Origin: Qipengyuania citrea
GTDB taxonomy: Bacteria > Pseudomonadota > Alphaproteobacteria > Sphingomonadales > Sphingomonadaceae
DNA: 64,000 nucleotides
Direction of reading: 5' to 3'
Assembly (NCBI RefSeq): GCF_024171405.1
Contig: NZ_JALJZT010000002.1
Span: 1,054,001-1,118,000 of the forward strand
The notes under the pieces were generated by a model, which saw only the letters and a list, made by a program, of their open reading frames with translations, was not told where the DNA came from and ran no database searches. Made by a program: the position numbers and the translations under genes. Shown piece after piece: positions 8,661 to 17,490 of the stretch (position 1 is its first letter; each line of letters opens with the position of its first letter).

Positions 8661-9113
8661 CGCGTCGAAGTCGCCCGCCTGGTCGCGCACCCGCGCAAGC
8701 ATGTCGAGCAGGCTGGCCCGCTCGTCCTCGCTCAGCACGGCGAACAGCTGCCGTTCGATCTTGAGCGCCAGCGGCATGATCCCCGCATGCACCGCCCGCC
8801 CTTCGGCTGTCAGTTCGAGCAGATGCGAACGCCCGTCGCTCGCATTGGGCGAACGCTGCGCCAACCCGCGCTCCTCCAGCCGCTTGCACGCGCGGTTGAC
8901 GGGCACCTTGTCCATCAGCGTCTGCTGCGACAATTGCCGCTGGGTCAGCGCACCATGGTCGCCCAGCACCGCCATGATCCGCCATTCGGTGGTCTTGAGC
9001 GCAAACCGCTTGCGATACTGCTCGGCAATCCGGGTCGAGACCGCATTCGAGGCGATCGACAGTTGATAGGGCAGGAATTCTGCAAGGCGTTGGGCGGGCT
9101 GGCGTCTGGACAT
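8643..9113 (-). CDS. MarR-family transcriptional regulator
   Basis: A 156-residue protein with MarR winged-helix architecture: helices up to residue 60 (KTTEWRIMAVLGDHGALTQRQLSQQTLMDKVPVNRACKRLEERGLAQR) form the helix-turn-helix, and NASDGRSHLLELTAEG forms the beta wing. C-terminal helices would dimerise. MarR proteins typically repress nearby genes until an aromatic or acyl ligand binds. It lies downstream of the enoyl-CoA hydratase gene on the same strand (66-bp gap). GGTTACA (9116-9122) and TGTAACC (9161-9167) form an inverted pair in that gap, possibly half-sites. The ligand is unknown. Confidence 0.85.
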   Translation of the reverse strand: MSRRQPAQRLAEFLPYQLSIASNAVSTRIAEQYRKRFALKTTEWRIMAVLGDHGALTQRQLSQQTLMDKVPVNRACKRLEERGLAQRSPNASDGRSHLLELTAEGRAVHAGIMPLALKIERQLFAVLSEDERASLLDMLARVRDQAGDFDAESLAD

Positions 9114-9179
9114 GCGGTTACATTTAGATGACGGCCCCGACTTGGCAAGGCCGTTGCGATTGTAACCTTTTGCTGGGAC

Positions 9180-10049
9180 TCAGCTGTAGCCCGGTTCGTC
9201 CCACCACGGGTAGAAATCGGGCATGTTGCCGCTCACCGTATCGGGATATTCGGGCGCGCGCTTTTCGAGGAAGCTGGCGATGCCTTCCTTCGCATCCTCG
9301 CTGCGACTGAGGCGGTAAATCGCGCGGCTGTCGATCCGGTGCGCGTCCATCGGATGGCCCCCGGCACCCAGCCGCCAGAGCATTGCCCGGGTCATCGCCA
9401 CCGAAACCGCGGAAGTGTTGTCGGCAATCTCGCGCGCAATGCCGCGAGCCGCGTCCATCAACTCGCCCTGCGGATGGACCGAGCGCACTAGCCCGCGATC
9501 GAGCGCTTCGCCGGCATTGAATATCCGCCCCGTCATGCACCATTCGAGCGCGGTCTGCATGCCGACCAGCCGCGGCAGGAACCAGCTCGAGGCGGCTTCG
9601 GGCGTGATCCCGCGGCGTGCGAAGACGAAGCCGAAGCGCGCATTGTCGCTCGCCAGCCGGATATCGAACGGCAGCTGCATGGTCGCACCCACCCCCACGG
9701 CCACGCCATTGCATGCCCCGATGAGCGGCTTCTTCGAATTGAACAGCCGCAGCGTCAATCGCCCGCCGCCATCGCGCACGCGTTCGTCGGACAGGTCATC
9801 GACCGGATTGGGATCGGAGAAGACGTGTCCCCCGCCCTCGGGCGTAAGGTCCGCACCGGCACAGAAAGCCCGGTCGCCATGCCCGGTTACGATCACCGCG
9901 CGGACGCTGTCATCGGCATCGGTGGTGTCGATCGCGTCGATCACTTCATCCATCATCATGCGGGTGAAGGCGTTCATCTTCTCGGGACGATGCAGCGTGA
10001 TGGTAGCCACGCCGTCGGCGATATCGAGCTTGATCTGCGTGTAGGACAT
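9180..10049 (-). CDS. Enoyl-CoA hydratase/isomerase (crotonase family)
   Basis: About 289 residues. The crotonase fold is clear: an oxyanion-hole motif (DRAFCAGADL) near residue 70, a second one in GACNGVAVGVGATMQLPFDIR, and RGITPEAASSWFLPRLVG containing the glutamate commonly used to activate water. It would hydrate enoyl-CoA in beta-oxidation or a related degradation path. The frame stays open to 10100, but MSYTQIKLDIADGVATITL at 10049 has a GAGAGGAAA element and starts where the family starts. It is separated from the upstream SDR gene by a strong terminator, so it probably has its own promoter. Confidence 0.88.
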   Translation of the reverse strand: MSYTQIKLDIADGVATITLHRPEKMNAFTRMMMDEVIDAIDTTDADDSVRAVIVTGHGDRAFCAGADLTPEGGGHVFSDPNPVDDLSDERVRDGGGRLTLRLFNSKKPLIGACNGVAVGVGATMQLPFDIRLASDNARFGFVFARRGITPEAASSWFLPRLVGMQTALEWCMTGRIFNAGEALDRGLVRSVHPQGELMDAARGIAREIADNTSAVSVAMTRAMLWRLGAGGHPMDAHRIDSRAIYRLSRSEDAKEGIASFLEKRAPEYPDTVSGNMPDFYPWWDEPGYS

Positions 10050-10122
10050 GGTTTGGGTTTCCTCTCCGGTCATTCCGTCAGGATGGAACACATGGAACAC
10101 GGTCCTGCGGGTAAAAGCAAAG

Positions 10123-10164
10123 CGCCCCCGCCCGCGCCGTTTTCGGCATGCGGACGGAGGCGCT
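10123..10164 (-). terminator. Rho-independent terminator after the thiolase-SDR genes
   Basis: Read on the minus strand, arms GCGCCTCCGTCCGC and GCGGGCGGGGGCGC pair over 14 bp with two G-U pairs. They are followed by TTTGCTTTTACC. This ends the thiolase-SDR transcript before the crotonase gene. Confidence 0.7.
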
Positions 10165-10224
10165 GGAATAATTCATGCAAGCGAGGCTAGGTCTCCCGCC
10201 TGCAATGGGAAAGCCGTCTGACGA

Positions 10225-11010
10225 TCACCGCGGCGCCATACGGATGGCACCGTCGAGACGCACGTCCTCGCCGTTGAAATAGCCGGTTTCGATCATGCAC
10301 ATGGCGAGCTTGGCATATTCGCCTGGCAGGCCGAGACGCTTGGGGAACGGCACCGAAGCAGCGAGCGCTTCCTTCACCTGCGGCGGCGCGGCGTTCATCA
10401 GCGGGGTTTCGAAAATGCCCGGCAGGATGGTGTTCACTCGGATGCCTTCGCGCATCAGGTCGCGCGCGATCGGCAGGGTCATGCCGACGACGCCGCCCTT
10501 GGACGCGGAATAAGCGGCCTGGCCCATCTGGCCGTCTTCGGCCGCGACCGAAGCGGTGTTGACGATCGCGCCGCGATCCCCGTCTTCGCTCAACGCGTCG
10601 AGCGTCATCATGCCGGCGGCCGATTTGGCGATACAGCGGAAGGTGCCGATCAGATTGACCTGGATGACGAAATCGAAGGCCGACAGCGGGAAATGCTTGA
10701 TCTCGCCGCTCTGCTTGTCGCGGCTGGCGGTCTTGATCGCATTGCCGATGCCTGCGCAATTGACGAGGATGCGTTCCTGGCCATGCGCTTCACGCGCCTT
10801 GGCGAAACCGGCGTCGACGTCGTCGTCGCTGGTCACGTTCACCTTGCAGAAGATGCCGCCGATGTCCTTGGCGACCGCTTCGCCTTTCTCTTCGTTCATG
10901 TCGAAGATGGCGACCTTGGCGCCCTTGGCGGCGAGCCCACGCGCAGTGGCTTCGCCGAGACCCGATGCACCGCCGGTGACGACGGCGGGGGTTTTGCTAC
11001 TTACTTCCAT
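10225..11010 (-). CDS. SDR-family 3-hydroxyacyl-CoA dehydrogenase (HSD10-like)
   Basis: A 261-residue short-chain dehydrogenase. The cofactor loop TGGASGLGEATARGL is at the N-terminus and is followed by FDMNEEKG, with an acidic residue at the end of beta-2 that favours NAD. The catalytic Tyr-x3-Lys appears as YSASKGG. The late segments resemble type-II 3-hydroxyacyl-CoA dehydrogenases (IRVNTILPGIFETPLM; LGLPGEYAKLAMCMIETGYFNGEDVRLDGAIRM). It would oxidise 3-hydroxyacyl-CoA made by a hydratase. A GAGAGGACA element precedes the ATG. The gap from the thiolase stop is 27 bp, so the two are likely cotranscribed. Confidence 0.87.
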   Translation of the reverse strand: MEVSSKTPAVVTGGASGLGEATARGLAAKGAKVAIFDMNEEKGEAVAKDIGGIFCKVNVTSDDDVDAGFAKAREAHGQERILVNCAGIGNAIKTASRDKQSGEIKHFPLSAFDFVIQVNLIGTFRCIAKSAAGMMTLDALSEDGDRGAIVNTASVAAEDGQMGQAAYSASKGGVVGMTLPIARDLMREGIRVNTILPGIFETPLMNAAPPQVKEALAASVPFPKRLGLPGEYAKLAMCMIETGYFNGEDVRLDGAIRMAPR

Positions 11011-11037
11011 GGATTGTCCTCTCAGATTTCAAGTGAA

Positions 11038-12210
11038 TTAGAGCGCCTCGACGATGGTGACATTGGCGACGCCGCCGCCTTCGCACATCGTCTGCAGGCC
11101 GTATTTCTTGCCGCGCGCCTTGAGCGCGTGAACCAGCGTTGCCATCAGCTTGGTGCCCGACGCGCCGAGCGGGTGGCCCAGCGCAATCGCGCCGCCGTTG
11201 ACGTTGAGCTTGGCGGGATCTGCATCGAGGTGCTTGAGCCATGCCAGCGGCACCGGGGCGAAGGCCTCGTTGACCTCATACAGGTCGATATCGCCGATGT
11301 TCATGCCCGCGCGCTGAAGCGCACGCTCGGTGGCGAACAGCGGTTCTTCGAGCATGATCACCGGATCGCCCGCGGTCACGGTCAGATTGTGGATCCGCGC
11401 GAGCGGGGTCAGGCCGTAATCCTTCAGCGCCTGCTCGCTGACCACCAGCACCGCGCTCGATCCGTCGCAGATCTGGCTGCTGCTGGCAGCGGTGATCTTG
11501 CCTTCGGGGCTGAGCAGCTTGACGCCCGCGATGCTGTCCAGCGTCGCGTCGAAGCGGATGCCCTCGTCGACCGTGTGGCATTCCTCGCCTTCGGGGGTTT
11601 CGATCTCGACGCCGACGATCTCGTTTTCGAAGGCGCCCGACTTGGTCGCTTCGATCGCCTTCTGGTGGCTCGACAGCGCAAAGCGGTCGAGGTCATCCTT
11701 CGAGAAGCCGTGTTTCTGCGCGATCATTTCCGCGCCCATGAACTGGCTCCACTGGATGCCGGGATATTTCTCTTCCAGCCCGGGCGACTTATAATTGCCC
11801 AGCCCTTCCTTCATGTGGAACATCGCGGTCGAGCCCATCGGCACGCGGCTCATGCTTTCGACACCCGCGGCAATCACGACATCCTGCGTGCCGCTCATCA
11901 CCGCCTGCGCGGCGAACTGGATCGCCTGCTGGCTGGAGCCGCACTGCCGGTCGATAGTGACCGCGGGGACGCCCTCGCCCAGATGCTTGCTGGCGAGCAC
12001 CGCGTGGCGCCCGACCTGCATGGCCTGTTCGCCGCCCTGGCTGACACAGCCCATCACCACATCGTCGACCGCCTTGGCCTCGAGACCGCTGCGCTCCATG
12101 ATCGCATCGAGCGACCTGGCGGCGAGATCGACCGGGTGCACACCGGCCAGGCGGCCACCGCGCCGTCCACCGGCGGTCCGGACGGCTTCGACTATATAGG
12201 CTTCGGGCAT
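11038..12210 (-). CDS. Acetyl-CoA C-acyltransferase (thiolase)
   Basis: About 390 residues, full length for a biosynthetic/degradative thiolase. The acylated cysteine lies in DRQCGSSQQAIQFAAQAV near residue 89. The GHPLGASG block contains the catalytic His, and CEGGGVANVTIVEAL ends with the second catalytic Cys region. It cleaves 3-ketoacyl-CoA to acetyl-CoA and a shortened acyl-CoA, which fits the SDR and crotonase neighbours. I prefer the start at 12210 (MPEAYIVEAVRTAGG), with GAGGAAG upstream, over the in-frame ATG four codons earlier. The upstream gap carries several palindromes, one resembling a MerR/LiuR-type operator. Confidence 0.92.
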   Translation of the reverse strand: MPEAYIVEAVRTAGGRRGGRLAGVHPVDLAARSLDAIMERSGLEAKAVDDVVMGCVSQGGEQAMQVGRHAVLASKHLGEGVPAVTIDRQCGSSQQAIQFAAQAVMSGTQDVVIAAGVESMSRVPMGSTAMFHMKEGLGNYKSPGLEEKYPGIQWSQFMGAEMIAQKHGFSKDDLDRFALSSHQKAIEATKSGAFENEIVGVEIETPEGEECHTVDEGIRFDATLDSIAGVKLLSPEGKITAASSSQICDGSSAVLVVSEQALKDYGLTPLARIHNLTVTAGDPVIMLEEPLFATERALQRAGMNIGDIDLYEVNEAFAPVPLAWLKHLDADPAKLNVNGGAIALGHPLGASGTKLMATLVHALKARGKKYGLQTMCEGGGVANVTIVEAL

Positions 12211-12238
12211 CGGCTTCCTCATACGGTTATAGGTTTTG

Positions 12239-12252
12239 AAACGGGACCGTTT
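12239..12252. promoter_or_regulatory. Palindrome AAACGG-GA-CCGTTT upstream of thiolase
   Basis: Perfect 6-bp arms around a 2-bp centre, 29-42 bp upstream of the thiolase start. The size and position fit a repressor operator, for example of a TetR-type regulator. No cognate regulator is known from the sequence. Confidence 0.4.
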
Positions 12253-12264
12253 GCCTAGTCCCGC

Positions 12265-12280
12265 CTTACGTAAACGTCAA
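12265..12280. promoter_or_regulatory. Candidate LiuR/MerR-type operator (ACGT-AA-ACGT core)
   Basis: CTTACGTAAACGTCAA contains the symmetric core ACGT-NN-ACGT with TT/AA flanks. From memory, this resembles sites of LiuR-type MerR regulators that control branched-chain amino acid and fatty acid degradation in proteobacteria. It lies 55-70 bp upstream of a thiolase gene, a sensible target. The match is recalled, not scored. Confidence 0.4.
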
Positions 12281-12331
12281 GCAAGCTGGAAATGGGGTCG
12301 TTTGCGACTATTGCCGAGCCGGCCATCCCCG

Positions 12332-12344
12332 GTGAAACTTTCAC
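12332..12344. promoter_or_regulatory. Palindrome GTGAAA-C-TTTCAC
   Basis: A perfect 13-nt palindrome in the middle of the divergent gap, 9 bp from a second palindrome. It could serve either direction. The regulator is unknown. Confidence 0.35.
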
Positions 12345-12353
12345 ATACTCCGG

Positions 12354-12371
12354 TGTGACATCGACGTCACA
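12354..12371. promoter_or_regulatory. Palindrome TGTGAC-N6-GTCACA
   Basis: Perfect arms with a 6-nt spacer. The half-sites are CRP/FNR-like (TGTGA/TCACA), but the TGTGA to TCACA spacing is 8 rather than the usual 6, so a classical CRP site is doubtful. With its neighbour at 12332 it suggests a compound operator for the TonB receptor gene. Confidence 0.35.
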
Positions 12372-12565
12372 CCCGTTACGCCAAACCCCCGAAGGTGTAA
12401 CAAATGCTTTGCATTGGGCGCGTCCCTAAAGGCACATGCCGTGTTCCACTGGAGGGACTGCACATACGTATGGCTGTTTAGGTCATGCGAATTCTTTAGT
12501 TCCTCCCAGGGGTTCCTTGGAGATCCGACCTCAGGGGTCGGTCGATCAATAGAGGGATTATCAGA

Positions 12566-15500
12566 GTGAAACTTCAAACCTACTTCAAAGCCAGCGCGGC
12601 ACCCGCCGTTCTCGGTCTTGCGCTTCTCGCGCAGCCGGCGATGGCACAGGTCGGCCCGGCCGACGAAAGCACGGTTGGCGACGTCGGTGAAACGGCGACT
12701 CCCACCGGCGCGATCGTCGTTACCGGTTCGCGTATCGCACGTCCCGACGTCGACAGCGCCAGCCCGGTTACCGTTATCGGTGCCGGTGAAGTCGCCGACA
12801 CGGGTACGGTCCGCGTCGAAGACCTGGTCAACTCGCTGCCGCAGGTTGTCGGCGGCCAGAACGCCTTCATCGCCAACGGTGCATCGGGTACCGCCACGGT
12901 CGACCTTCGCGGTCTCGGCACGTCGCGTACGCTCGTCCTCATCAACGGTCGCCGCCTGCAGCCGGGTGACCCGGCTGCGCCCGCAGCCGATCTTAACCAG
13001 ATCCCGGCGTCGCTCATCGAGCGTGTCGAAGTTCTGACCGGTGGTGCTTCGGCTACCTACGGTGCCGACGCTGTGGCCGGTGTTGTCAACTTCGTCATGG
13101 ACACCGACTTCGAAGGCGTCCGCCTCGATGCGACCTATGGTTTCTACCAGCACGACAACGGCACCAGCCAGATCGTCAACGACAATGGTTCGACCATTGG
13201 CGACCTCAACGATGCCCGCGGCTTCACACCGCCGAGCGGCAACGATGTCGGTGGTTCGCAGTACAATGTCGAACTGACCCTCGGCTCGTCGTTCGACGAT
13301 GGCCGTGGCCACGTCACTGCCTATGCAGGTTATCGCGAAGTCGATGCCCTGCTGCTCGGCGACCGTGACTATTCGTTCTGCGCCCTGACCGGGTTCGGCG
13401 GTTGCGGTGGTTCGTCGAACGCGATCAACGCAACCATCACCGACGCCTTCTTCAACTACACCTTCACCACGGGTCCGACCCTGGTGGCGGACGGTTCGGA
13501 TGACTTCGGTGCACCGTTCCAGGCGTACAACTACAACCCGATCAACCACTTCCAGCGTCCGGATACGCGTTACACCGCAGGCTTCTTCGGTGATTACGAA
13601 ATCTCGCCGGCAGTCACGGCCTATGCCGAGTTCATGTTCATGGACGACCGCTCGCAGGCCCAGATCGCTCAGTCGGGTACCTTCTTCGCCGAAGCCTACG
13701 ACATCTCGTGCGACAGCCCGCTGTTCAACGCGGCACAGGGCGACTACCTGTGCGGCCTGATCGACGGCAATGCCGACTCGGGTGACACGGTCGTCGACCG
13801 TGTCATCCCGCTGTACATCGGTAAGCGTAACGTTGAAGGCGGTCCGCGCTTCGATGACCTGCGTCACACGGCCTATCGCCTTGTCGCCGGTCTGCGGGGC
13901 CCGATCAGCGATTCGATCAGCTACGATGCATCGATCCAGTACGGCACGACGATCTTCCAGCAGAAGTACAATAACGACTTCTCGGTGTCGCGTCTGCGCA
14001 ATGCCCTTCAGGCAACCACTGATGCCGACGGCAATGTGGTCTGTCAGTCGGTCGTCGACGGTTCGGATCCGAACTGCCAGGTGTACAACCCGTTCCAGGG
14101 TGCTGGCATCGTGGCCAGTGGCGACCCGCGTGACGGTATCACCCAGGCAGCGATCGACTATGTCAGCATCCCGCTGCTTTCGACCGGTGAAACCGAAGAA
14201 GTCATCGCCAATGCGTATATCTCGGGCGACCTCGTTTCGCTCGGCAACGCAAGCCCGGTTGGCTTCGTCCTCGGCGCCGAATATCGTGAAGAGTTGATCT
14301 CGACTTCCAACGATGCCGGTTTCCAGACCCAGGACGGTGCCGGACAGGGTAGCCCGCAGCTCGACGTGTACGGTCGCTTCGACGTGAAGGAAGTCTTCGG
14401 CGAACTTCGCGTTCCGATCATCGAAAACGGCTTCGTGGACCTTCTGGCTCTCGAACTCGCTTATCGCTATTCGGACTATAGCACTGGCGCTTCCACCGAT
14501 ACCTACAAGATCATCGGTGAACTGGCTCCGGTCGACTGGGTCCGTTTCCGTGGTGGCTACAACCGCGCAGTCCGCGCCCCGAACATTCTCAACCTGTTCG
14601 CTCCGAACCGGATTGCGCTGTTCACGGGTAACGATCCCTGCGCCGGCGCTACCCCGGTTTACTCGGAAGCACAGTGTGCGAACCTGGGTGTCCCCAACGC
14701 TCGCTACGGTAGCGTGCCGGTCAGCCCCGCTGGCCAGTACAACCAGTTCATCGGCGGTAACCCCGACGCTGAACCGGAAAAAGCCGACACCTACACCGTG
14801 GGTCTGGTTCTCGAACCCGACGCGATTGTCCCGGGCTTCGTGATGGCGGTCGATTACTACGACATCAGCATCGAGAACGCGATCTCGACGATTGGTGCGC
14901 AGACGACCATCAACCAGTGCGGCATCACCGGTGATGCGCTGTTCTGTGACAACGTCAACCGTGCCCCCGGCAGCCTCGCGCTGTGGGTGAACGGTGGCTT
15001 CGTCAACAACACCACGCTGAACATCGGTGGTGTGGAGACGAGCGGCGTCGACATCACGGCTTCGTACAACCGTTCGATCGGCGCTGGTCGACTGAGCCTG
15101 TCGTTCAATGGTTCGTGGCTCAACGACTTCACCATCGACACGGGCATCGCTACCGCCAACACCGATGGTCGTTACGACTGCACCGGCCTCCACGGTAACA
15201 ACTGTGGCACGCCGCTGCCGGAATGGCGTCACCAGGCGCGTCTGGGTTACACCTTCGACTTCGGTTTCGGTGCCTCGATCCGCTGGCGTCACTTCGGTGC
15301 CGTCGATTGGGATCAGACCAGCACGGATGACGATCTCGGCACGGGTGCAGATGCCTCGGTTGGCGACATCGGTGCGCAGAACTACTTCGACCTGACCCTG
15401 TCGTATGACCTGGATCCGGTGAATCTGCGCCTCGGCGTCAACAACATCTTCGACAAGGAACCTCCGATCATCGCTTCCAACTATGGTGGCTCGAACGGCA

Positions 15501-15568
15501 ACACCTATGTCGAAACCTACGACCCCGTTGGTCGTCGCATCTTCCTCAGTGCCTCGCTTCAGTTCTAA
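12566..15568 (+). CDS. TonB-dependent outer-membrane receptor (1000 aa)
   Basis: It starts at a GTG after AGAGGGA. A signal peptide (to about residue 28, PAMAQ) is followed by the plug domain: AIVVTGSRIARPDVDSASP acts as a TonB-box-like lead, then DLRGLGTSRTLVLINGRRL and IERVEVLTGGASATYGADAVAGVVNF. A long 22-strand barrel follows, with RFRGGYNRAVRAPNILNLF and the terminal aromatic FLSASLQF. It imports an unknown large substrate across the outer membrane using TonB energy. It is paralogous to the receptor at 18211 and ends in a strong terminator. The neighbours suggest regulation from the palindromic gap upstream. Confidence 0.93.
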   Translation: MKLQTYFKASAAPAVLGLALLAQPAMAQVGPADESTVGDVGETATPTGAIVVTGSRIARPDVDSASPVTVIGAGEVADTGTVRVEDLVNSLPQVVGGQNAFIANGASGTATVDLRGLGTSRTLVLINGRRLQPGDPAAPAADLNQIPASLIERVEVLTGGASATYGADAVAGVVNFVMDTDFEGVRLDATYGFYQHDNGTSQIVNDNGSTIGDLNDARGFTPPSGNDVGGSQYNVELTLGSSFDDGRGHVTAYAGYREVDALLLGDRDYSFCALTGFGGCGGSSNAINATITDAFFNYTFTTGPTLVADGSDDFGAPFQAYNYNPINHFQRPDTRYTAGFFGDYEISPAVTAYAEFMFMDDRSQAQIAQSGTFFAEAYDISCDSPLFNAAQGDYLCGLIDGNADSGDTVVDRVIPLYIGKRNVEGGPRFDDLRHTAYRLVAGLRGPISDSISYDASIQYGTTIFQQKYNNDFSVSRLRNALQATTDADGNVVCQSVVDGSDPNCQVYNPFQGAGIVASGDPRDGITQAAIDYVSIPLLSTGETEEVIANAYISGDLVSLGNASPVGFVLGAEYREELISTSNDAGFQTQDGAGQGSPQLDVYGRFDVKEVFGELRVPIIENGFVDLLALELAYRYSDYSTGASTDTYKIIGELAPVDWVRFRGGYNRAVRAPNILNLFAPNRIALFTGNDPCAGATPVYSEAQCANLGVPNARYGSVPVSPAGQYNQFIGGNPDAEPEKADTYTVGLVLEPDAIVPGFVMAVDYYDISIENAISTIGAQTTINQCGITGDALFCDNVNRAPGSLALWVNGGFVNNTTLNIGGVETSGVDITASYNRSIGAGRLSLSFNGSWLNDFTIDTGIATANTDGRYDCTGLHGNNCGTPLPEWRHQARLGYTFDFGFGASIRWRHFGAVDWDQTSTDDDLGTGADASVGDIGAQNYFDLTLSYDLDPVNLRLGVNNIFDKEPPIIASNYGGSNGNTYVETYDPVGRRIFLSASLQF

Positions 15569-15592
15569 ACTTTAGCGCTCTGAGAAAACAGG

Positions 15593-15622
15593 AAAGGCGG
15601 GCTTCGGCCCGCCTTTCTTTTT
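15593..15622 (+). terminator. Rho-independent terminator after TonB receptor 1
   Basis: AAAGGCGGGC, a TTCG tetraloop and GCCCGCCTTT, then CTTTTTG. A 10-bp perfect stem with a U-run about 25 nt after the stop codon. Confidence 0.9.
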
Positions 15623-15705
15623 GCCTGGCCGAGATTTGCCCGGACGCCAGACGCGGGCATACACCCGCGGCTAAACCGTCCGATCAAGCCAGTCTGAATT
15701 TGGAA

Positions 15706-17490
15706 TCAGCGCAGCGCGGCGTCGAAGGCGACGGTCAGCCGCTCGCCCGCCGAAAACGGCCGGGTCCCATGCCATGTCCACGAGGGGAACAGCGCCAACC
15801 GGCCCTTCGCCGGCTCGATCAGCCGCAGGGGTGCCCAGTCGAGTCCGAACTCGCGCGGCGGTTCGCCCAGCGCCAGCCAGCCATCCTGACCCGCCTCGCC
15901 TGCCCCCAGCGTATCGGGCAAGGCGAAATAACACGCCGAACTGATGTCCCCGAGATTGTGGAAGTGCGCGACGTGAAAGCCGGCATCCTGCAGCCGGACC
16001 GACCAGGCCCCGGTGAAGCGGCGGACTTCGCGCGGCAGCGACAGCCAGGGGTGGGCCGCATCGCGCGGCGGCAGTGTCGCAAGATATTCGCTCACGGCAT
16101 CGACCAGCGCGGCCTTGAGTTCCGCAATTTCGGGCGCGGTCCGCGCAAACAGCATGCCATCGGTCTGGGTTCCGCCCCGCAAGGATTGTTCCAGCGGTTG
16201 GCGCTGCGACGTGTGGATGCTGCGCAAATGCTCCGCCAGCGCATCGACGTCCCTGATCCGCGACGCGATATCGGCCGTTCCGACCAGCTCGCCATCGCGT
16301 TCCAGCCAGTGCCAGCGGTCGGGATCGCTTCCCCGCCATGCCAGCGAGAGATAGGGCAGCACGTCGCGGGCATAGCCGGCGCGCAGCAGGCGTTTGCCAA
16401 GTTTCGCCAATTCATCCCAGCGATGCATCCGCGCCAGCCAGCGCGCGCGCAGCATGTCCGCGCGGGGATCTTGCCATGACGCCACAGCCGCGAGATCATG
16501 CTCGCGTTCGGCAAAATCCTCTGCCTCGCATGCGGCCTGTGCGGCCATGAATGCGACCTCGCGCGTGTCACCCAGCGCAGTCCGCGCGCGATCGACGATC
16601 GCCAGCGCCGCCTGCGCGCCCGAGTGGCGCTCGGCCAGACGCGCATATTCCGCCCAGACTTGCGGCGGGCAGCCGGGCCGGGCCACCGCCTGTTCGAACC
16701 CCTCCATCGGGTCCTCGCCCGTGGCTGCCTCCCAGCGCAGCTGCGCGCGGGTCCGCAGCGCATCGAGCCGGAATGGCTGCGCGGCGATCACTTCGCCCAG
16801 CAGGCGATCCCCCTCGGCGCTGCGGCGTTCGGCATGCAGCGCGGCGGCGTGCTTGATCGCCAGCACGGCATTGCCCGGATCGGCAGCGCTGGCGCGCGCG
16901 AAATGCGCCGCGCTCGGCGCGCCCGTATCGAACTGCGCCAGCGCGCGTATCCGCAAGGCGGAAGGATCGCCCGGCGCCGCTGCCAGAACGTGCTCGCTGG
17001 CCGCAATCGCGCGGTCGGTTTCGAGCGCGTCGCGCTCGAGCATGGCAAGGTTGCGCCAGCCGCGCAGATGCGCGGGATTGTCGCGGGCAATCTGCCGCAG
17101 GTCCTCCAGCGCCGCCGCGCGGTCGAGCTTCTGCGCTTGCAACACCGCCCGATCGACCGCGGCATCGACCAGCCGCGGTTCGAGCTGCAGCGCGCGATCA
17201 TAGGCCTTCACCGCCTCGTCGGGGCGCCCCGCATCATCCAGCGTGCTGGCATATTCGGCCCATAGCGGCGCCTCGCGCGGAGATAGCCGCAGCGCCTTCT
17301 CGAGCAATTTTGCGGCGCCGCGCGCATCGCCTTCGGCGCGTGCCAGCCGCGACGCCAGGTAAAGCACCGCCTTTTCACGGGGCATCGCCTTGCGCACGGG
17401 GGCGAGGAACGCCCTGGCTTCGGCCAGCTGCCCCCGCTGTAGTGCCTGCTGCGCCGCCTGAAGCGCCCGCTGCGCGGCTGCGGCATCCAT
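15706..17490 (-). CDS. TPR-repeat protein with C-terminal putative 2OG-Fe(II) oxygenase domain
   Basis: About 594 residues. The first ~350 are tandem tetratricopeptide repeats (for example RGQLAEARAFLAPVRKAMPREKAVLYLASRLARAEGD and APLWAEYASTLDDAGRPDEAVKAYDRAL). The last ~200 resemble the putative 2OG-Fe(II) oxygenase family, with AGFHVAHFHNLGDISSACYF supplying histidines and a late FPSWTWHGTRPFSAGERLTVAFD supplying the second His and the 2-oxoglutarate-binding Arg. It probably hydroxylates a protein or peptide held by the TPRs. The start overlaps the stop of the small exported protein (TGATG). It sits antisense between two TonB receptors, an arrangement I recall from other sphingomonads. The longer frame to 17634 is not supported. 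Confidence 0.8.
   Translation of the reverse strand: MDAAAAQRALQAAQQALQRGQLAEARAFLAPVRKAMPREKAVLYLASRLARAEGDARGAAKLLEKALRLSPREAPLWAEYASTLDDAGRPDEAVKAYDRALQLEPRLVDAAVDRAVLQAQKLDRAAALEDLRQIARDNPAHLRGWRNLAMLERDALETDRAIAASEHVLAAAPGDPSALRIRALAQFDTGAPSAAHFARASAADPGNAVLAIKHAAALHAERRSAEGDRLLGEVIAAQPFRLDALRTRAQLRWEAATGEDPMEGFEQAVARPGCPPQVWAEYARLAERHSGAQAALAIVDRARTALGDTREVAFMAAQAACEAEDFAEREHDLAAVASWQDPRADMLRARWLARMHRWDELAKLGKRLLRAGYARDVLPYLSLAWRGSDPDRWHWLERDGELVGTADIASRIRDVDALAEHLRSIHTSQRQPLEQSLRGGTQTDGMLFARTAPEIAELKAALVDAVSEYLATLPPRDAAHPWLSLPREVRRFTGAWSVRLQDAGFHVAHFHNLGDISSACYFALPDTLGAGEAGQDGWLALGEPPREFGLDWAPLRLIEPAKGRLALFPSWTWHGTRPFSAGERLTVAFDAALR

Larger units (their letters stand above)
12211..12565. 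other. 355-bp divergent regulatory gap between thiolase and TonB receptor
   Basis: No gene is visible. The gap must hold promoters in both directions. It contains four perfect or near-perfect palindromes listed separately (12239-12252, 12265-12280, 12332-12344, 12354-12371). A leader hairpin CCGACC/GGTCGG lies at 12525-12541, shortly before the receptor start. Confidence 0.7.

Noticed and set aside
12354..12371. A classical CRP site
   Set aside because: The half-sites fit, but the TGTGA to TCACA spacing is 8 bp instead of 6. I keep it only as an unassigned palindrome.
12341..15292. A 983-codon open frame antisense to TonB receptor 1
   Set aside because: Long antisense frames are expected in high-G+C genes with strong third-base bias. 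The translation is Arg/Asp/Val-rich with no family motif, and the sense gene is certain.
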